DNA of 64,000 nt from positions 62,001 through 126,000 of the forward strand of contig NZ_AP027056.1 of the NCBI RefSeq assembly GCF_027924965.1, written 5' to 3'. The notes under the pieces are model-generated. The model did no database searches. It saw only the letters and a list, made by a program, of their open reading frames with translations, and was not told the DNA's origin. The stretch is from Limnohabitans sp. TEGF004 (GTDB taxonomy: Bacteria; Pseudomonadota; Gammaproteobacteria; Burkholderiales; Burkholderiaceae_C). Shown in pieces: positions 23,812 to 32,295 of this stretch (the first letter of the stretch is position 1; every line of letters begins with the position of its first letter). The translations under genes were made by a program, and so were the position numbers.

Positions 23812-25398
23812 TTAATTTTTCACAAAGGCATGAAATTGAATTTTGTTCAACAAGTCGTTTGCCTTGAACGGTTTTGACAAGTGGTCATTCATGCCGGCGT
23901 CGAGGCAGGCTTGACGATCTTCGTCCAAAGCCCCCGCCGAAACGCCAATGATTTTGATGGGTGATTTGGCGACTTGGCGCAGCACTTGCGTCAGCTCAAT
24001 GCCATCCATGTCGGGCATGCGCACATCGGCCAGCAACAGGTCGTAATGCTGGGCATTGAGTTTGTTCAGCGCCGTGTGCCCATCGGTGGCGAAGTCTACT
24101 TGCATGCCATTGCTCTTGAGCAAGCGGTACATGGCATCGCGTACGGCATCGTCGTCATCCACGATCAACACGCGAAGGCTGGTGAGGTCGCGGCGGGTTG
24201 CGTATGTATCAGCAGGTGCGTGCTGCACAGAGGTGCCCACCTGCTTTGACACGACAGCGGTGAACCAAAACGTTGAACCCTCTCCAGGCGCTGACGTGAC
24301 CCCTGCGTCGCCATGCATCAATTGCGCCAATTGCCTACAAATCGGTAGACCCAAGCCGGTGCCGTTCGTGTGCGATGTCTTGCTGTGTTCGCCTTGCACA
24401 AAACGCTCAAACACACGCTCACACATTTCAGGGCTCAAGCCTGGTCCCGAGTCCTGCACAGAAAATTTCAAGGTCACTTCGGTGGCGCTGCTTGCGACTT
24501 CTGCCACATGAAGACGCACAAACCCTTGGTCTGTGAACTTCACCGCATTGCTGGCTAAGTTCAGCAGAGCTTGTGTCAGTCGTGGCGCATCGCCCAGCCA
24601 CCGTGTTTGTGCATCGAGCTCAAACACCACCGAATAATTCAAGCCTTTGGTTTGTGCCGTGGGTGCCACAAGGTCGGTCACTGCTTGGGTGACTTCGCTC
24701 AGCACAAACGCATCGGTTTTGATGCTCAGCTTGCCTGATTCAATTTTTGAAAAATCCAGAATGTCGTTGATGAGGTGCAGCAACAGGTCACCCGATGTGC
24801 GTGCTTTTTCTAGCAGCTCGCGTTGTTCGGTGCGATCGGCACTCTGTATGGCCTGTTCCATGTATGTCAACAAGGCCGTCATGGGGGTGCGCACCTCATG
24901 GCTGATGTGTGCCACAAATTCACTTTTTGCTTGGTTGGCTTTTTCTGCAGTCTCAAGTGCAGCTTTGAGTTCGTCTTCATACAGCTTGCGCGCGCTGATG
25001 TCGCGTGTGACACCCAAAATTTCAATCAACGTGCCATCGGCCTCTGTCAGTGGAAACGCCAGCACTTCGGTCCAAAACGTCGAACCATCTTTGCGGTAGT
25101 ACTCCATGTTGCCTTTGAAGTTGGGCAACGTTTCGCCCTTTTGTGCCGCCGTCAGTAAATCAACAAAATATTGACCAGACACGGCTTGCGATGAAGGTGT
25201 CAAGGTTTGGTCCAAAGGCTGCACCATGGCCTCTTCAGGCGTGAGCCCACGCAGCTGAAATACCGCAGGGCTGATGTAAGTGATGGCACCGTCTAGGCTC
25301 ATGGTCCAAATCACATCGTTGGCATAGTCCGCCAACAAACGGTGGCGCTGTTCAGCCAAATGGTGCGAACGATGGTCAAGATGCAAAGTGCTTGGCAT
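23812..25398 (-). CDS. PAS-domain hybrid histidine kinase with C-terminal receiver
   Basis: A 528-residue soluble kinase with no TM segment. PAS domain with PAC (about 18-138, including ANDVIWTMSLDGAITYISP and GVTRDISARK); HisKA with His167 in FVAHISHEVRTPM; HATPase with DSGPGLSPEM and GTGLGLPICRQL; and a receiver (about 405-525) with LIVDDDDAVRD, acceptor Asp in LLADVRMPDMDG and LSKPFKANDL. There is no output domain and no adjacent regulator. PAS residues for heme or flavin are not evident. It probably takes part in a relay with partners elsewhere. Confidence 0.9.
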   Translation of the reverse strand: MPSTLHLDHRSHHLAEQRHRLLADYANDVIWTMSLDGAITYISPAVFQLRGLTPEEAMVQPLDQTLTPSSQAVSGQYFVDLLTAAQKGETLPNFKGNMEYYRKDGSTFWTEVLAFPLTEADGTLIEILGVTRDISARKLYEDELKAALETAEKANQAKSEFVAHISHEVRTPMTALLTYMEQAIQSADRTEQRELLEKARTSGDLLLHLINDILDFSKIESGKLSIKTDAFVLSEVTQAVTDLVAPTAQTKGLNYSVVFELDAQTRWLGDAPRLTQALLNLASNAVKFTDQGFVRLHVAEVASSATEVTLKFSVQDSGPGLSPEMCERVFERFVQGEHSKTSHTNGTGLGLPICRQLAQLMHGDAGVTSAPGEGSTFWFTAVVSKQVGTSVQHAPADTYATRRDLTSLRVLIVDDDDAVRDAMYRLLKSNGMQVDFATDGHTALNKLNAQHYDLLLADVRMPDMDGIELTQVLRQVAKSPIKIIGVSAGALDEDRQACLDAGMNDHLSKPFKANDLLNKIQFHAFVKN

Positions 25399-25428
25399 GC
25401 GGTGTGGTCCAGAGAAAGTGGCGGCAGT

Positions 25429-26316
25429 TTAATTTGAACGCAAGGCGTGCGCGAGGAAATCAATCAACACCGACACACGGTGTGGGATGTACCGGTTGCT
25501 GGGCAGCACGGCATAAATGCCCAGTGGTACAGGCTCAAACTTTGTTAACACCGCGACCACACTGCCGTTGTCTAAATAGGGTTGCGCCATGAAGTCAGGT
25601 GGACGTGTGATGCCCAGGCCTTGCGCCGCGGCTTGCAGCAAAGCTTCGCCGTTGTTGGCTGCTAGGCGAGGGCGAATGGGCACATTCACATCGCCGTCTT
25701 TTGAGCGGTAGCCCCACGAGGTCGATTGAAAGTCTTGCGAATACACCAAGCACGCGTGCTGCGTCAAATCGCGTGGGTGTTTGGGGCGGCTGTGTTCTGC
25801 CAAGTATTGTGGCGAGGCCACGGTGAGCAAACGTGACTCACCGAGCTTGCGCACGATGTCGCCTGGCTCTAAACGGCTGGTGATGCGAATCGACACATCA
25901 ATGCCTTCTTCAATCAGCTTGCTGCGCCGGTCTGAAAAATCCATCACCAATTCAATGTGCGAATGCGTTTGCGCAAACTCCAGCAGTGCAGGCATGAGGC
26001 GCTGCAAACCAAAACTCAACGGCAAGCCCAAACGGATGCGACCACGCGGCTCGGTTTTTTCTTCGAGCAAGCTCGACTCGGCTGCGTCCACCATGTTCAA
26101 GATGACGCGGCATTTTTCAAGGTAGGCCGAACCAGCGGTGGTGAGCGTGAGGCTGCGCGTGCTGCGCGTCATCAGCTTGATGCCCAGTTGTTTTTCGAGC
26201 GCCGAGATTTGTCGGGTCACGACCGAGCGCGCCACATCCAGTTGGTCCGCCACGGCGGTGAAGCTGCCGGTTTCTGCCACCCGCACAAAAAGTTGCATTG
26301 CATTGAGTTTGTCCAT
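25429..26316 (-). CDS. LysR-family regulator of the divergent dioxygenase operon
   Basis: A 295-residue regulator with an N-terminal winged HTH (residues 1-60: MQLFVRVAETGSFTAVADQLDVARSVVTRQISALEKQLG in overview) and a periplasmic-binding-protein-like effector domain. It belongs to the CrgA/DsdC-like group common in Burkholderiales. It is divergent from the DODA-type dioxygenase gene (start at 26410), the usual layout for a LysR regulator and its target. A palindrome TTGTTGC-N7-GCAACAA at 26316-26336 touches its own start codon and is the likely operator. The inducer is unknown. Confidence 0.88.
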   Translation of the reverse strand: MDKLNAMQLFVRVAETGSFTAVADQLDVARSVVTRQISALEKQLGIKLMTRSTRSLTLTTAGSAYLEKCRVILNMVDAAESSLLEEKTEPRGRIRLGLPLSFGLQRLMPALLEFAQTHSHIELVMDFSDRRSKLIEEGIDVSIRITSRLEPGDIVRKLGESRLLTVASPQYLAEHSRPKHPRDLTQHACLVYSQDFQSTSWGYRSKDGDVNVPIRPRLAANNGEALLQAAAQGLGITRPPDFMAQPYLDNGSVVAVLTKFEPVPLGIYAVLPSNRYIPHRVSVLIDFLAHALRSN

Positions 26317-26336
26317 TGTTGCTAATTTTGCAACAA
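26316..26336. promoter_or_regulatory. Palindromic LysR-type operator
   Basis: TTGTTGC and GCAACAA form a perfect 7 bp inverted repeat with a 7 bp AT-rich spacer, the right size for a LysR recognition site. It begins at the first base of the LysR start codon and lies about 74 bp before the dioxygenase ATG. Binding here could both repress the regulator and act on the divergent promoter. Confidence 0.5.
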
Positions 26337-26409
26337 ATAATTGAGGATTGGGTGCTTTTTCTATTCACGAATCATTTCTACATTACGTGCTCCAAACCCA
26401 ATCACTCGT

Positions 26410-27201
26410 ATGCAGACCTTTCGCAATGTCCTCTTTGTGCCGCACGGCGCTCCCACCTTTGCCCTGAACCCAGGTGCTGCGGGCGCAGCCATGTCGGAGA
26501 TGGTGCAAAAGCTGCCCACCCCGCGTGCCATCGTGGTGGTGAGCCCGCATTGGGACACCCGCATCCCCACCGTCAGCGTGGCCACGCAGCTGGAAACCAT
26601 CCACGACTTTCATGGCTTCCCCGAAGCGTTGTACAAAATTCAATACCCAGCCACGGGCTGCCCAGAAGTGGCCAAAGAAGTCGCCACTGCCTTGCGCAAC
26701 GCAGGCATGGACGTGGACGACAGCAGCCAGCACGGCTTGGACCACGGCGCGTGGCAACCCTTGCGCCAAATGTTCCCCGATGCCGATGTGCCCATCGTGC
26801 CCTTGTCCATGCAAACCCATGCAGGACCCGAGCACGCGTTTCGCGTGGGCCAAGCCCTGTCAGGGTTGGCTGCGAAAAACATTTGGGTGATTGCCTCCGG
26901 CAACATCACGCACAACTTGCGCGACTGGCATGTGGCCGCATCGACCCACGGCCAAACCCCTGCCTATGTGCACCAGTTTGCCGATTGGGTGGCTGAGAAA
27001 TTAAGCGCCCATGATGTGAGCGCTTTGCTCAACTACCGCCAACTGTCCGCCGAAGGCCGACAAGCCCATCCGAGTGAAGACCATTTGTTGCCGCTGTACG
27101 TGGCGCTGGGTGCCGCAGGTGTTGGCGCTACGCCCCAAGCCTTTTACCGTGGTGTGAGTGACTACGTCATCGCCATGGACGGCTATGCCTTTGTGAATTG
27201 A
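26410..27201 (+). CDS. DODA-type extradiol ring-cleavage dioxygenase (YgiD-like)
   Basis: A 263-residue class III extradiol dioxygenase. Metal and catalytic His residues are in FVPHGAP, VSPHWDT, SGNITHNL and HPSEDHLLPLYVALGAAG, the order found in plant and bacterial 4,5-DOPA dioxygenases. Bacterial members act on catecholic or unknown substrates. ATG 26410 starts at the conserved N-terminus; 23 further in-frame codons upstream are not conserved-looking. The next gene follows after 10 bp, so it heads the operon with cytochrome b561 and YceI. Confidence 0.87.
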   Translation: MQTFRNVLFVPHGAPTFALNPGAAGAAMSEMVQKLPTPRAIVVVSPHWDTRIPTVSVATQLETIHDFHGFPEALYKIQYPATGCPEVAKEVATALRNAGMDVDDSSQHGLDHGAWQPLRQMFPDADVPIVPLSMQTHAGPEHAFRVGQALSGLAAKNIWVIASGNITHNLRDWHVAASTHGQTPAYVHQFADWVAEKLSAHDVSALLNYRQLSAEGRQAHPSEDHLLPLYVALGAAGVGATPQAFYRGVSDYVIAMDGYAFVN

Positions 27202-27211
27202 GGAACCGCAC

Positions 27212-27763
27212 ATGAACACGACTTACACCACCACCGCCAAACTGTTCCATTGGAGCATGGCACTTGTTTTTGCAGGCCTCATCGCTTTGGGCTTTGTGAT
27301 GACCGACATGCCTTTGTCGCCAGAAAAGTTGCAGTACTACTCTTGGCACAAATGGGCCGGTGTGAGCGTGTTCGTGCTCGTGTGGTTGCGCTTGGTGTGG
27401 CGCGTGCTCAACCCGCCTCCTGCTTACCCCAGCACCATGTCGCCGCTGGTCAAAGCCGTGGTGCATCTGGGCCATGCCGCTTTGTACGGTTTGATGATCG
27501 TCATTCCCGTGTCGGGCTGGTTGATGAGTTCTGCCAAAGGCGTGCCCACCGTTTGGTTTGGCGTGCTGCCCTTGCCCGACTTGTTAGAGAAAGACAAAGA
27601 GCTGGGCCACTTGCTGCGTGAAGTGCACGAGGCGCTGAACTTTGTGCTGCTGTTCTTGTTGGCGGGCCATGTGGCCGCAGCCCTGAAACACCACTGGATA
27701 GACAAAGACGATATTTTGAAACGCATGCTGCCCACACGCAGCACACCGAAGGACAACACATGA
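27212..27763 (+). CDS. Cytochrome b561 (CybB-like)
   Basis: A 183-residue inner-membrane diheme cytochrome b with four TM helices. The heme His residues are in LFHWSMAL (about residue 15), WHKWAGV (about 50), LGHAALYG and VHEALNFV plus AGHVAAALKHH. The E. coli homologue moves electrons from ubiquinol, with superoxide:quinone activity reported for CybB. It overlaps the following yceI by 4 bp (ATGA), a conserved pairing. Confidence 0.92.
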   Translation: MNTTYTTTAKLFHWSMALVFAGLIALGFVMTDMPLSPEKLQYYSWHKWAGVSVFVLVWLRLVWRVLNPPPAYPSTMSPLVKAVVHLGHAALYGLMIVIPVSGWLMSSAKGVPTVWFGVLPLPDLLEKDKELGHLLREVHEALNFVLLFLLAGHVAAALKHHWIDKDDILKRMLPTRSTPKDNT

Positions 27764-28329
27764 AACACCTCTCGACCTTTTTACTCAGCACCGTGTTGAC
27801 CATGGGCGTGGCAATGACCGCCAGCGCCGTGGAATACAAAACCATCCAGCCCGAGAAAAGCAAAGTCACGTTTCAATACAAACAAATGGGCGTGGCCATG
27901 GATGGTCGCTTCAAGAAGTTTGCCGCTCAGCTCAACTTCGATCCTGCCAAGCCTGCTGCCGCCAAGGCAGACATCGAGATTGACCTCGCCAGCATCGACG
28001 CGGGCTCAAGCGACGCGGATGACGAAGTGGTGGGCAAGACTTGGTTCAACGTCAAAGCATTTCCGAAGGCCACATTTGTTGCCAAACAAATCAAAGCCAA
28101 CGGCTCGAATCAGTTTGACGTGACAGGTGTGCTCACCATCAAAGGCAAAAGCCAAGACATCAAATTTCCGCTCAAGCTGGTTGCACAAGACAACGCAGCG
28201 GTGTTCAGTGGTGGCTTTGTCATGCGCCGCGCAGACTTCGCCATTGGCGAAGGCATGTGGGCCAAGTTTGATGTGGTGGCCAACGACATCCAAGTTAATT
28301 TTCAACTCTCCGCCATTTCTGGCAAATAA
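27760..28329 (+). CDS. YceI-family periplasmic protein, copy 1
   Basis: A 189-residue secreted lipocalin-like protein: signal peptide ending near MTASA/VEYKT, then the YceI beta-barrel with EKSKVTFQYKQMGVAMDG, ADIEIDLASIDAG, KTWFNVKAFPKATF and VTGVLTIKGKSQDIKFP. YceI proteins bind long isoprenoids such as polyprenols or quinones. Coupling to cytochrome b561 suggests a role with the quinone pool. A second, divergent copy follows at 28351. Confidence 0.92.
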   Translation: MKHLSTFLLSTVLTMGVAMTASAVEYKTIQPEKSKVTFQYKQMGVAMDGRFKKFAAQLNFDPAKPAAAKADIEIDLASIDAGSSDADDEVVGKTWFNVKAFPKATFVAKQIKANGSNQFDVTGVLTIKGKSQDIKFPLKLVAQDNAAVFSGGFVMRRADFAIGEGMWAKFDVVANDIQVNFQLSAISGK

Positions 28330-28350
28330 CTTTTCAAAAGGAACTTTCAA

Positions 28351-28926
28351 ATGAAATCAATCAAACGCATCGCCGCCGCTTTGGCATTCACTGGCGCATT
28401 GGCATCTGCCGTGGCCGCACCTGTGACTTACGGCGTGGACGGCACACACACCTTCCCACGTTTCTCGTACTCACACTTTGGCTACTCCACACAGTTGAGC
28501 AGCTTCAGCAAAACCACTGGCAAAGTGGTGTTTGATGCAGAAGCCAAAAAAGGCTCGGTGGACATCGTCATCGACATGAAATCGGTCAGCACTGGCTTTG
28601 CTGATTTCAACGAACACATCCAAGGCGAAGACTTCTTGGACACCGCTAAGTTTCCACAAGCCACCTTCAAATCCACCAAGGTGATCTTTGAAGGCGACAA
28701 GCCGCAACTCATCGAAGGCCAGCTCACCATCAAAGGCGTGACCAAGCCTGTGACATTGACCGTCACCAGCTTCCAAGCCATGCCTCACCCCATGATGAAA
28801 AAGCCAGCCTTGGGCGCCAACGCGTTCACCGTGATCAAGCGCAGCGAATTCAACGCTGGCAAGTTCGCACCTTATGTGGGTGACGACGTGCGCATCGACA
28901 TCGCTATTGAAGCCATGGCTCAGTAA
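28351..28926 (+). CDS. YceI-family periplasmic protein, copy 2
   Basis: A 191-residue YceI protein with its own signal peptide (ALASAVA/APVTYGVDGTH). The barrel contains HTFPRFSYSHFGYSTQLSSF, VDIVIDMKSVSTGFADFN, FPQATFKSTKV and IKGVTKPVTLTV. It is closer to typical E. coli-like YceI than copy 1, and only distantly like it. AAAGGA upstream gives an independent ribosome binding site. Having two non-identical copies in tandem suggests different lipid ligands or sides of the same pathway. Confidence 0.92.
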   Translation: MKSIKRIAAALAFTGALASAVAAPVTYGVDGTHTFPRFSYSHFGYSTQLSSFSKTTGKVVFDAEAKKGSVDIVIDMKSVSTGFADFNEHIQGEDFLDTAKFPQATFKSTKVIFEGDKPQLIEGQLTIKGVTKPVTLTVTSFQAMPHPMMKKPALGANAFTVIKRSEFNAGKFAPYVGDDVRIDIAIEAMAQ

Positions 28927-28941
28927 CTATTTTCTGGCACA

Positions 28942-28971
28942 GTGCATCTCTTCATTTAGGAGATGTGCATG
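28942..28971 (+). promoter_or_regulatory. Hairpin covering the ribosome binding site of the LysE-type gene
   Basis: The arms CATCTC (28945-28950) and GAGATG (28960-28965), extended by wobble pairs on the outer side, form a 7-9 bp hairpin. The 3' arm contains the AGGAG ribosome binding site (28958-28962) and reaches close to the ATG at 28969. Folding would hide the site. This is a possible translational control or simply a coincidence of short arms. Confidence 0.35.
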
Positions 28972-29580
28972 ACGTTGGAATCATTGGCCATGGTGTTGGC
29001 CATCCATGCGGTGGCCTTGATTTCACCCGGCCCTGACTTTGCTGTGGTCACCCGCATGTCGCTTGTTTCAGGTCGACGCGCGGGTTTGTGGGCGGCAGCG
29101 GGCGTGGCTGCCTCGATTGGTATTTACGTGCTGGTGTGCGCGTTTGGCTTGTCACTCGTCATCACGGCGTTGCCTCATTTGTCGCACGTGCTGACCTTTG
29201 TGGGTGCCGCATATTTAGCGTGGTTGGGCATTCAATGCTTGCGTTCGACGGGCGCACTGCCAGAAGCGACGCAAACAGCGCCCCGTGCGAAATCGTTCGT
29301 CACAGGTTTGCTCACCAACTTGCTCAATCCCAAAGCCATGCTGTATTTCAGCTCGGTGTTGTCACAAGTGCTCACGTCAGAGCTCAGCACCACAGACACA
29401 GCCACCATTTGGCTGCTGCTGGTGTGCGAATCTCTGCTGTGGTTTGGCCTGGTGGCGCTGGTGTTTTCATCCACCCGTGTGCTGGCATGGATCAAGGGCA
29501 AGCTGGTGTGGCTAGACCGCGCGGTGGGCGTGGTGCTGATGGCGTTAGCGGCTAAGTTGGCTTGGGGTGCCACGCGTTGA
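28969..29580 (+). CDS. LysE/RhtB-family exporter
   Basis: A 203-residue inner-membrane exporter with about six TM helices. The N-terminus AVALISPGPDFAVVTRMSLVSGRRAGLWAAAG (in overview) holds the family signature with the conserved GPD, and LLTNLLNPKAMLYF is also diagnostic. Members export amino acids or homoserine lactones; the substrate is unknown. AGGAG at 28958-28962 is 6 bp from ATG 28969, so the in-frame ATG at 28963 is less likely. A strong terminator follows at 29620-29650. Confidence 0.9.
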   Translation: MTLESLAMVLAIHAVALISPGPDFAVVTRMSLVSGRRAGLWAAAGVAASIGIYVLVCAFGLSLVITALPHLSHVLTFVGAAYLAWLGIQCLRSTGALPEATQTAPRAKSFVTGLLTNLLNPKAMLYFSSVLSQVLTSELSTTDTATIWLLLVCESLLWFGLVALVFSSTRVLAWIKGKLVWLDRAVGVVLMALAAKLAWGATR

Positions 29581-29619
29581 AAATTATTTAGGCACCAAGA
29601 CTATTTACCCCCACAAAGC

Positions 29620-29650
29620 AAAACGCACGATGTTGAGATCGTGCGTTTTT
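29620..29650. terminator. Bidirectional intrinsic terminator
   Basis: A perfect 12 bp stem: AAAACGCACGAT, loop GTTGAG and ATCGTGCGTTTT, followed by T on the plus strand and preceded by an A run that gives a U tract on the minus strand. It ends the plus-strand dioxygenase-YceI-LysE transcript and the minus-strand panD transcript, which converge here. Confidence 0.88.
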
Positions 29651-29677
29651 ATTTGGAGGGGAGAGGGTTAATTCAGC

Positions 29678-30082
29678 TCAACACTCATCCGTCCCATGCC
29701 CCGGCGCAGCCTGAGTCGGCACATGGTGGCGCAAGCCCACTTGCTGGTTGTGTTCATCCACAAACACCAGTTGCGGCTCATGCTTGGCCACTTGGTCTTC
29801 ATGCACCTGTGCGAATGAGGCAATGATCAACAAGTCACCCACGCTGGCGCGACGTGCGGCAGAGCCGTTGACCGAAATCATGCCTGAGCCACGCTCGCCT
29901 TTGATGGCGTAGGTGATGAAGCGTTCGCCGTTGTTGATGTTCCAGATGTGGACTTGTTCGTTCTCACAAATGTTGGCGGCGTCCAGCAGGTTTTCGTCGA
30001 TGGCGCAGGAGCCTTCGTAGTGCAATTCGCATTGCGTTGTGGCAACGCGGTGGATCTTCGATTTGAGGAGGGTGCGGAACAT
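29678..30082 (-). CDS. panD: Aspartate 1-decarboxylase precursor
   Basis: A 134-residue pyruvoyl enzyme that makes beta-alanine for pantothenate. The self-cleavage site Gly-Ser is in [10 protein letters not shown] (residues about 24-25), giving the pyruvoyl group at the new N-terminus. The N-terminus [12 protein letters not shown] and the [16 protein letters not shown] segment are typical. The C-terminal tail (about 15 residues with [11 protein letters not shown]) is slightly longer than usual. panB and panC are not in this window. Confidence 0.95.
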   Translation of the reverse strand: MFRTLLKSKIHRVATTQCELHYEGSCAIDENLLDAANICENEQVHIWNINNGERFITYAIKGERGSGMISVNGSAARRASVGDLLIIASFAQVHEDQVAKHEPQLVFVDEHNQQVGLRHHVPTQAAPGHGTDEC

Positions 30083-30117
30083 GGTGAGAACGATTTAAAA
30101 ACTAAGCAATGCCCTAA

Positions 30118-31407
30118 TCATAAAGCGCAATGGCCCAAGAGCCGCGCTGCACCTAAGCCCGCCACGCGGCCACTGGCTAAACATGCGCTCAGTAGGTAGC
30201 CGCCCGTTGGGGCTTCCCAGTCCAGCATTTCACCGGCTACAAACAGGCCGGGCAGGGCGCTGGCCATCAGGTGCGCGTCCAGTGCTTCTAGGCGCACACC
30301 GCCTGCGCTGCTGATCGCTTCGTCCATGGGGCGGGTGGCCGCCAGCGTGATGGGCAGATGCTTGATGGCCGCTGCCAATTGCGCAGGGTTGTGCATGGCG
30401 TCTTTGCTCAGCACTTCGTGCAGCAGCGCCAAGTGCAAGGCCGTGAGATTGAGACGGCTTTTCAAATGGCTGCTGAGCGAGCGCGTGCCACGCGGGTGCG
30501 ACACCTCGGCCAACACGCGCTCTGGCGTGAAGTCGGGTTTGAGATCCAAGTGCAAGGTGGCTGTGCCGCTGCGTGCTATTTCGTCGCGCAACAACGCAGA
30601 GGCGGCGTAAACCAAGTTGCCTTCTACGCCCGTGGCCGTCACCACAAACTCGCCGCGACGGCTAAAGCTTTGACCTGCGCTATCGGTGAACGACAAAGCC
30701 ACCGACTTAAGCGGTGTGCCCGCAAACTGGCCTGACAAGTGGCTGCTCCAGCCGATGTGGCCATCGCGGCCTTGCACATCAAAGCCGCAGTTGCTGGGGC
30801 GCAGTGGCGATACGTCAATGCCCAAGGCACTCACCCACGGTTGCCATGCGCCATCTGAGCCGAGCTTGGCCCAACTGCCACCGCCCAGTGCCAACAGCAC
30901 GGCATCGGCCTGCGCCGTCTGTGCCCCTTGCGGCGTGTCAAAGCTCAATGTGAATTTTTTGTCCGCGTGTTGCAACGCACCGTTCCAACGGTGGCGCATA
31001 TGAAAGGTCACGGGCACGCCCTGTGTGGGGTGACGCAAACGATGCAGCCACGCGCGCAGCAGCGGCGCAGCTTTCATGTCGGTGGGGAAGATGCGCTGCG
31101 AGCTGCCCACAAACGTGTCAAGGCCTAAGCCTTTGACCCATTCGCAAATGGCGGCTGCATCAAATGCTTTGAGCCATGTTGCGCAAGCTTCGCTGCGTTC
31201 GGCATAGCGCGTGGTGAAAATGTCAAAAGGCTCAGCATGCGTGAGGTTGAGCCCACCCAAGCCTGCCAGTAAAAACTTGCGGCCCACCGAAGGCATGGCG
31301 TCATACACATGCACAGAAATGCCTGCGGCGCTAAGCATTTCAGCGGCCATCAGGCCGGCGGGGCCTGCGCCAATGACGGCGATTTTTTGGTTTGTATTTG
31401 TAGTCAC
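30118..31407 (-). CDS. BaiN/HI0933-family FAD-dependent oxidoreductase
   Basis: A 429-residue flavoprotein. The FAD Rossmann motif IGAGPAGLMAAEMLSAAG is at the N-terminus, VGRKFLLAGLGGLNLTHAEP is characteristic of the HI0933/YhiN family, and the C-terminus carries GLFVAGEMLDWEAPTGGYLLSACLASG. No substrate is firmly established for this branch. It is divergent from ureD with 32 bp between start codons, which leaves little room for a promoter between them. Confidence 0.88.
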   Translation of the reverse strand: MTTNTNQKIAVIGAGPAGLMAAEMLSAAGISVHVYDAMPSVGRKFLLAGLGGLNLTHAEPFDIFTTRYAERSEACATWLKAFDAAAICEWVKGLGLDTFVGSSQRIFPTDMKAAPLLRAWLHRLRHPTQGVPVTFHMRHRWNGALQHADKKFTLSFDTPQGAQTAQADAVLLALGGGSWAKLGSDGAWQPWVSALGIDVSPLRPSNCGFDVQGRDGHIGWSSHLSGQFAGTPLKSVALSFTDSAGQSFSRRGEFVVTATGVEGNLVYAASALLRDEIARSGTATLHLDLKPDFTPERVLAEVSHPRGTRSLSSHLKSRLNLTALHLALLHEVLSKDAMHNPAQLAAAIKHLPITLAATRPMDEAISSAGGVRLEALDAHLMASALPGLFVAGEMLDWEAPTGGYLLSACLASGRVAGLGAARLLGHCAL

Positions 31408-31439
31408 ACCCTAAGTGTAGGCGGCGAATACCCTGCATC

Positions 31440-32291
31440 GTGAGCGAAAATCAACGCATGACTGGTTGGCACGCACATCTCAAACTCGACTACACACTCA
31501 GCGCGGAGCGCACGGTGGCCAAGTTCGAACACGAGGGCCCGCTGCGTGTGTTGCAAAGCCTCTACCCCGAAGGCGATGCGGTATGCCACAACGTGCTGGT
31601 GCACCCGCCCAGTGGTTTGGTGGGCGGTGACGTGTTGGACATTCAGTTGAGCTTGGGTGCCAACACGCACGCGTTGCTCACCACACCTGGGGCCACACGG
31701 TTTTACAGAAGCGAACAAGGCTTGGCCACGCAACAAGTCAAAGCCCATGTGGGCGATGGCGCACGCTTAGAGTGGCTGCCGCTCGAAACCATTGCCTACA
31801 ACGGCTGCCACGGTTTGAACCACTCGGTGTTTGATTTAGCGCCCACGGCCGAGATGATGGCGTGGGACATCACAGCACTCGGATTGCCCAATGCCAACTT
31901 ACCGTTCGAGCATGGTCAGTTGCAGCAGCACATGGAGGTGTCGGGTGTGTGGCTAGAGCGCGGTTTGCTTGACGCGCAAGACGCACGTTTGATGGATGGC
32001 CCTTTGGGTTTGGCCAAGCAGCGATGTATGGCCACTTTGGTGTTTGCGTGTGGGGCCGATTTGCCGCGTGACCGGCGTGATTTCGCGCTGACCTTGGCGC
32101 GTGAACTGACCGAAGTTGCACCTGCGGGCTTGGTGGCGGGTGTCACATCGCCGCATCCGCGTGTGGTGGTGTTGCGTACCTTGTCGCCGTTGGTGGAGCC
32201 TGCGCAGAATTTGTTGCGTGGGGTTTGGGCTTCGTGGCGACGCGGCATGTGGGGCATGTCGGATGTGCCGCCGCGTATTTGGTCTATGTAG
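31440..32291 (+). CDS. ureD: Urease accessory protein UreD
   Basis: A 283-residue scaffold of the urease activation complex that binds apo-urease with UreF and UreG and tunnels nickel. Diagnostic segments are VLVHPPSGLVGGDVLDIQ, LTTPGATRFYRS, WLPLETIAYNGC and the C-terminal RGVWASWRRGMWG. The start is either GTG 31440 or ATG 31458; neither has a good ribosome binding site. It is separated from the other urease genes by the five-gene urt operon on the opposite strand and ends 4 bp before the convergent urtE. Confidence 0.93.
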   Translation: MSENQRMTGWHAHLKLDYTLSAERTVAKFEHEGPLRVLQSLYPEGDAVCHNVLVHPPSGLVGGDVLDIQLSLGANTHALLTTPGATRFYRSEQGLATQQVKAHVGDGARLEWLPLETIAYNGCHGLNHSVFDLAPTAEMMAWDITALGLPNANLPFEHGQLQQHMEVSGVWLERGLLDAQDARLMDGPLGLAKQRCMATLVFACGADLPRDRRDFALTLARELTEVAPAGLVAGVTSPHPRVVVLRTLSPLVEPAQNLLRGVWASWRRGMWGMSDVPPRIWSM

Positions 32292-32295
32292 GTTT

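Noticed and set aside
31119-31439. Sigma-54 promoter for ureD
   Set aside because: No GG-N10-GC element with a good match was found upstream of ureD within the divergent flavoprotein gene.
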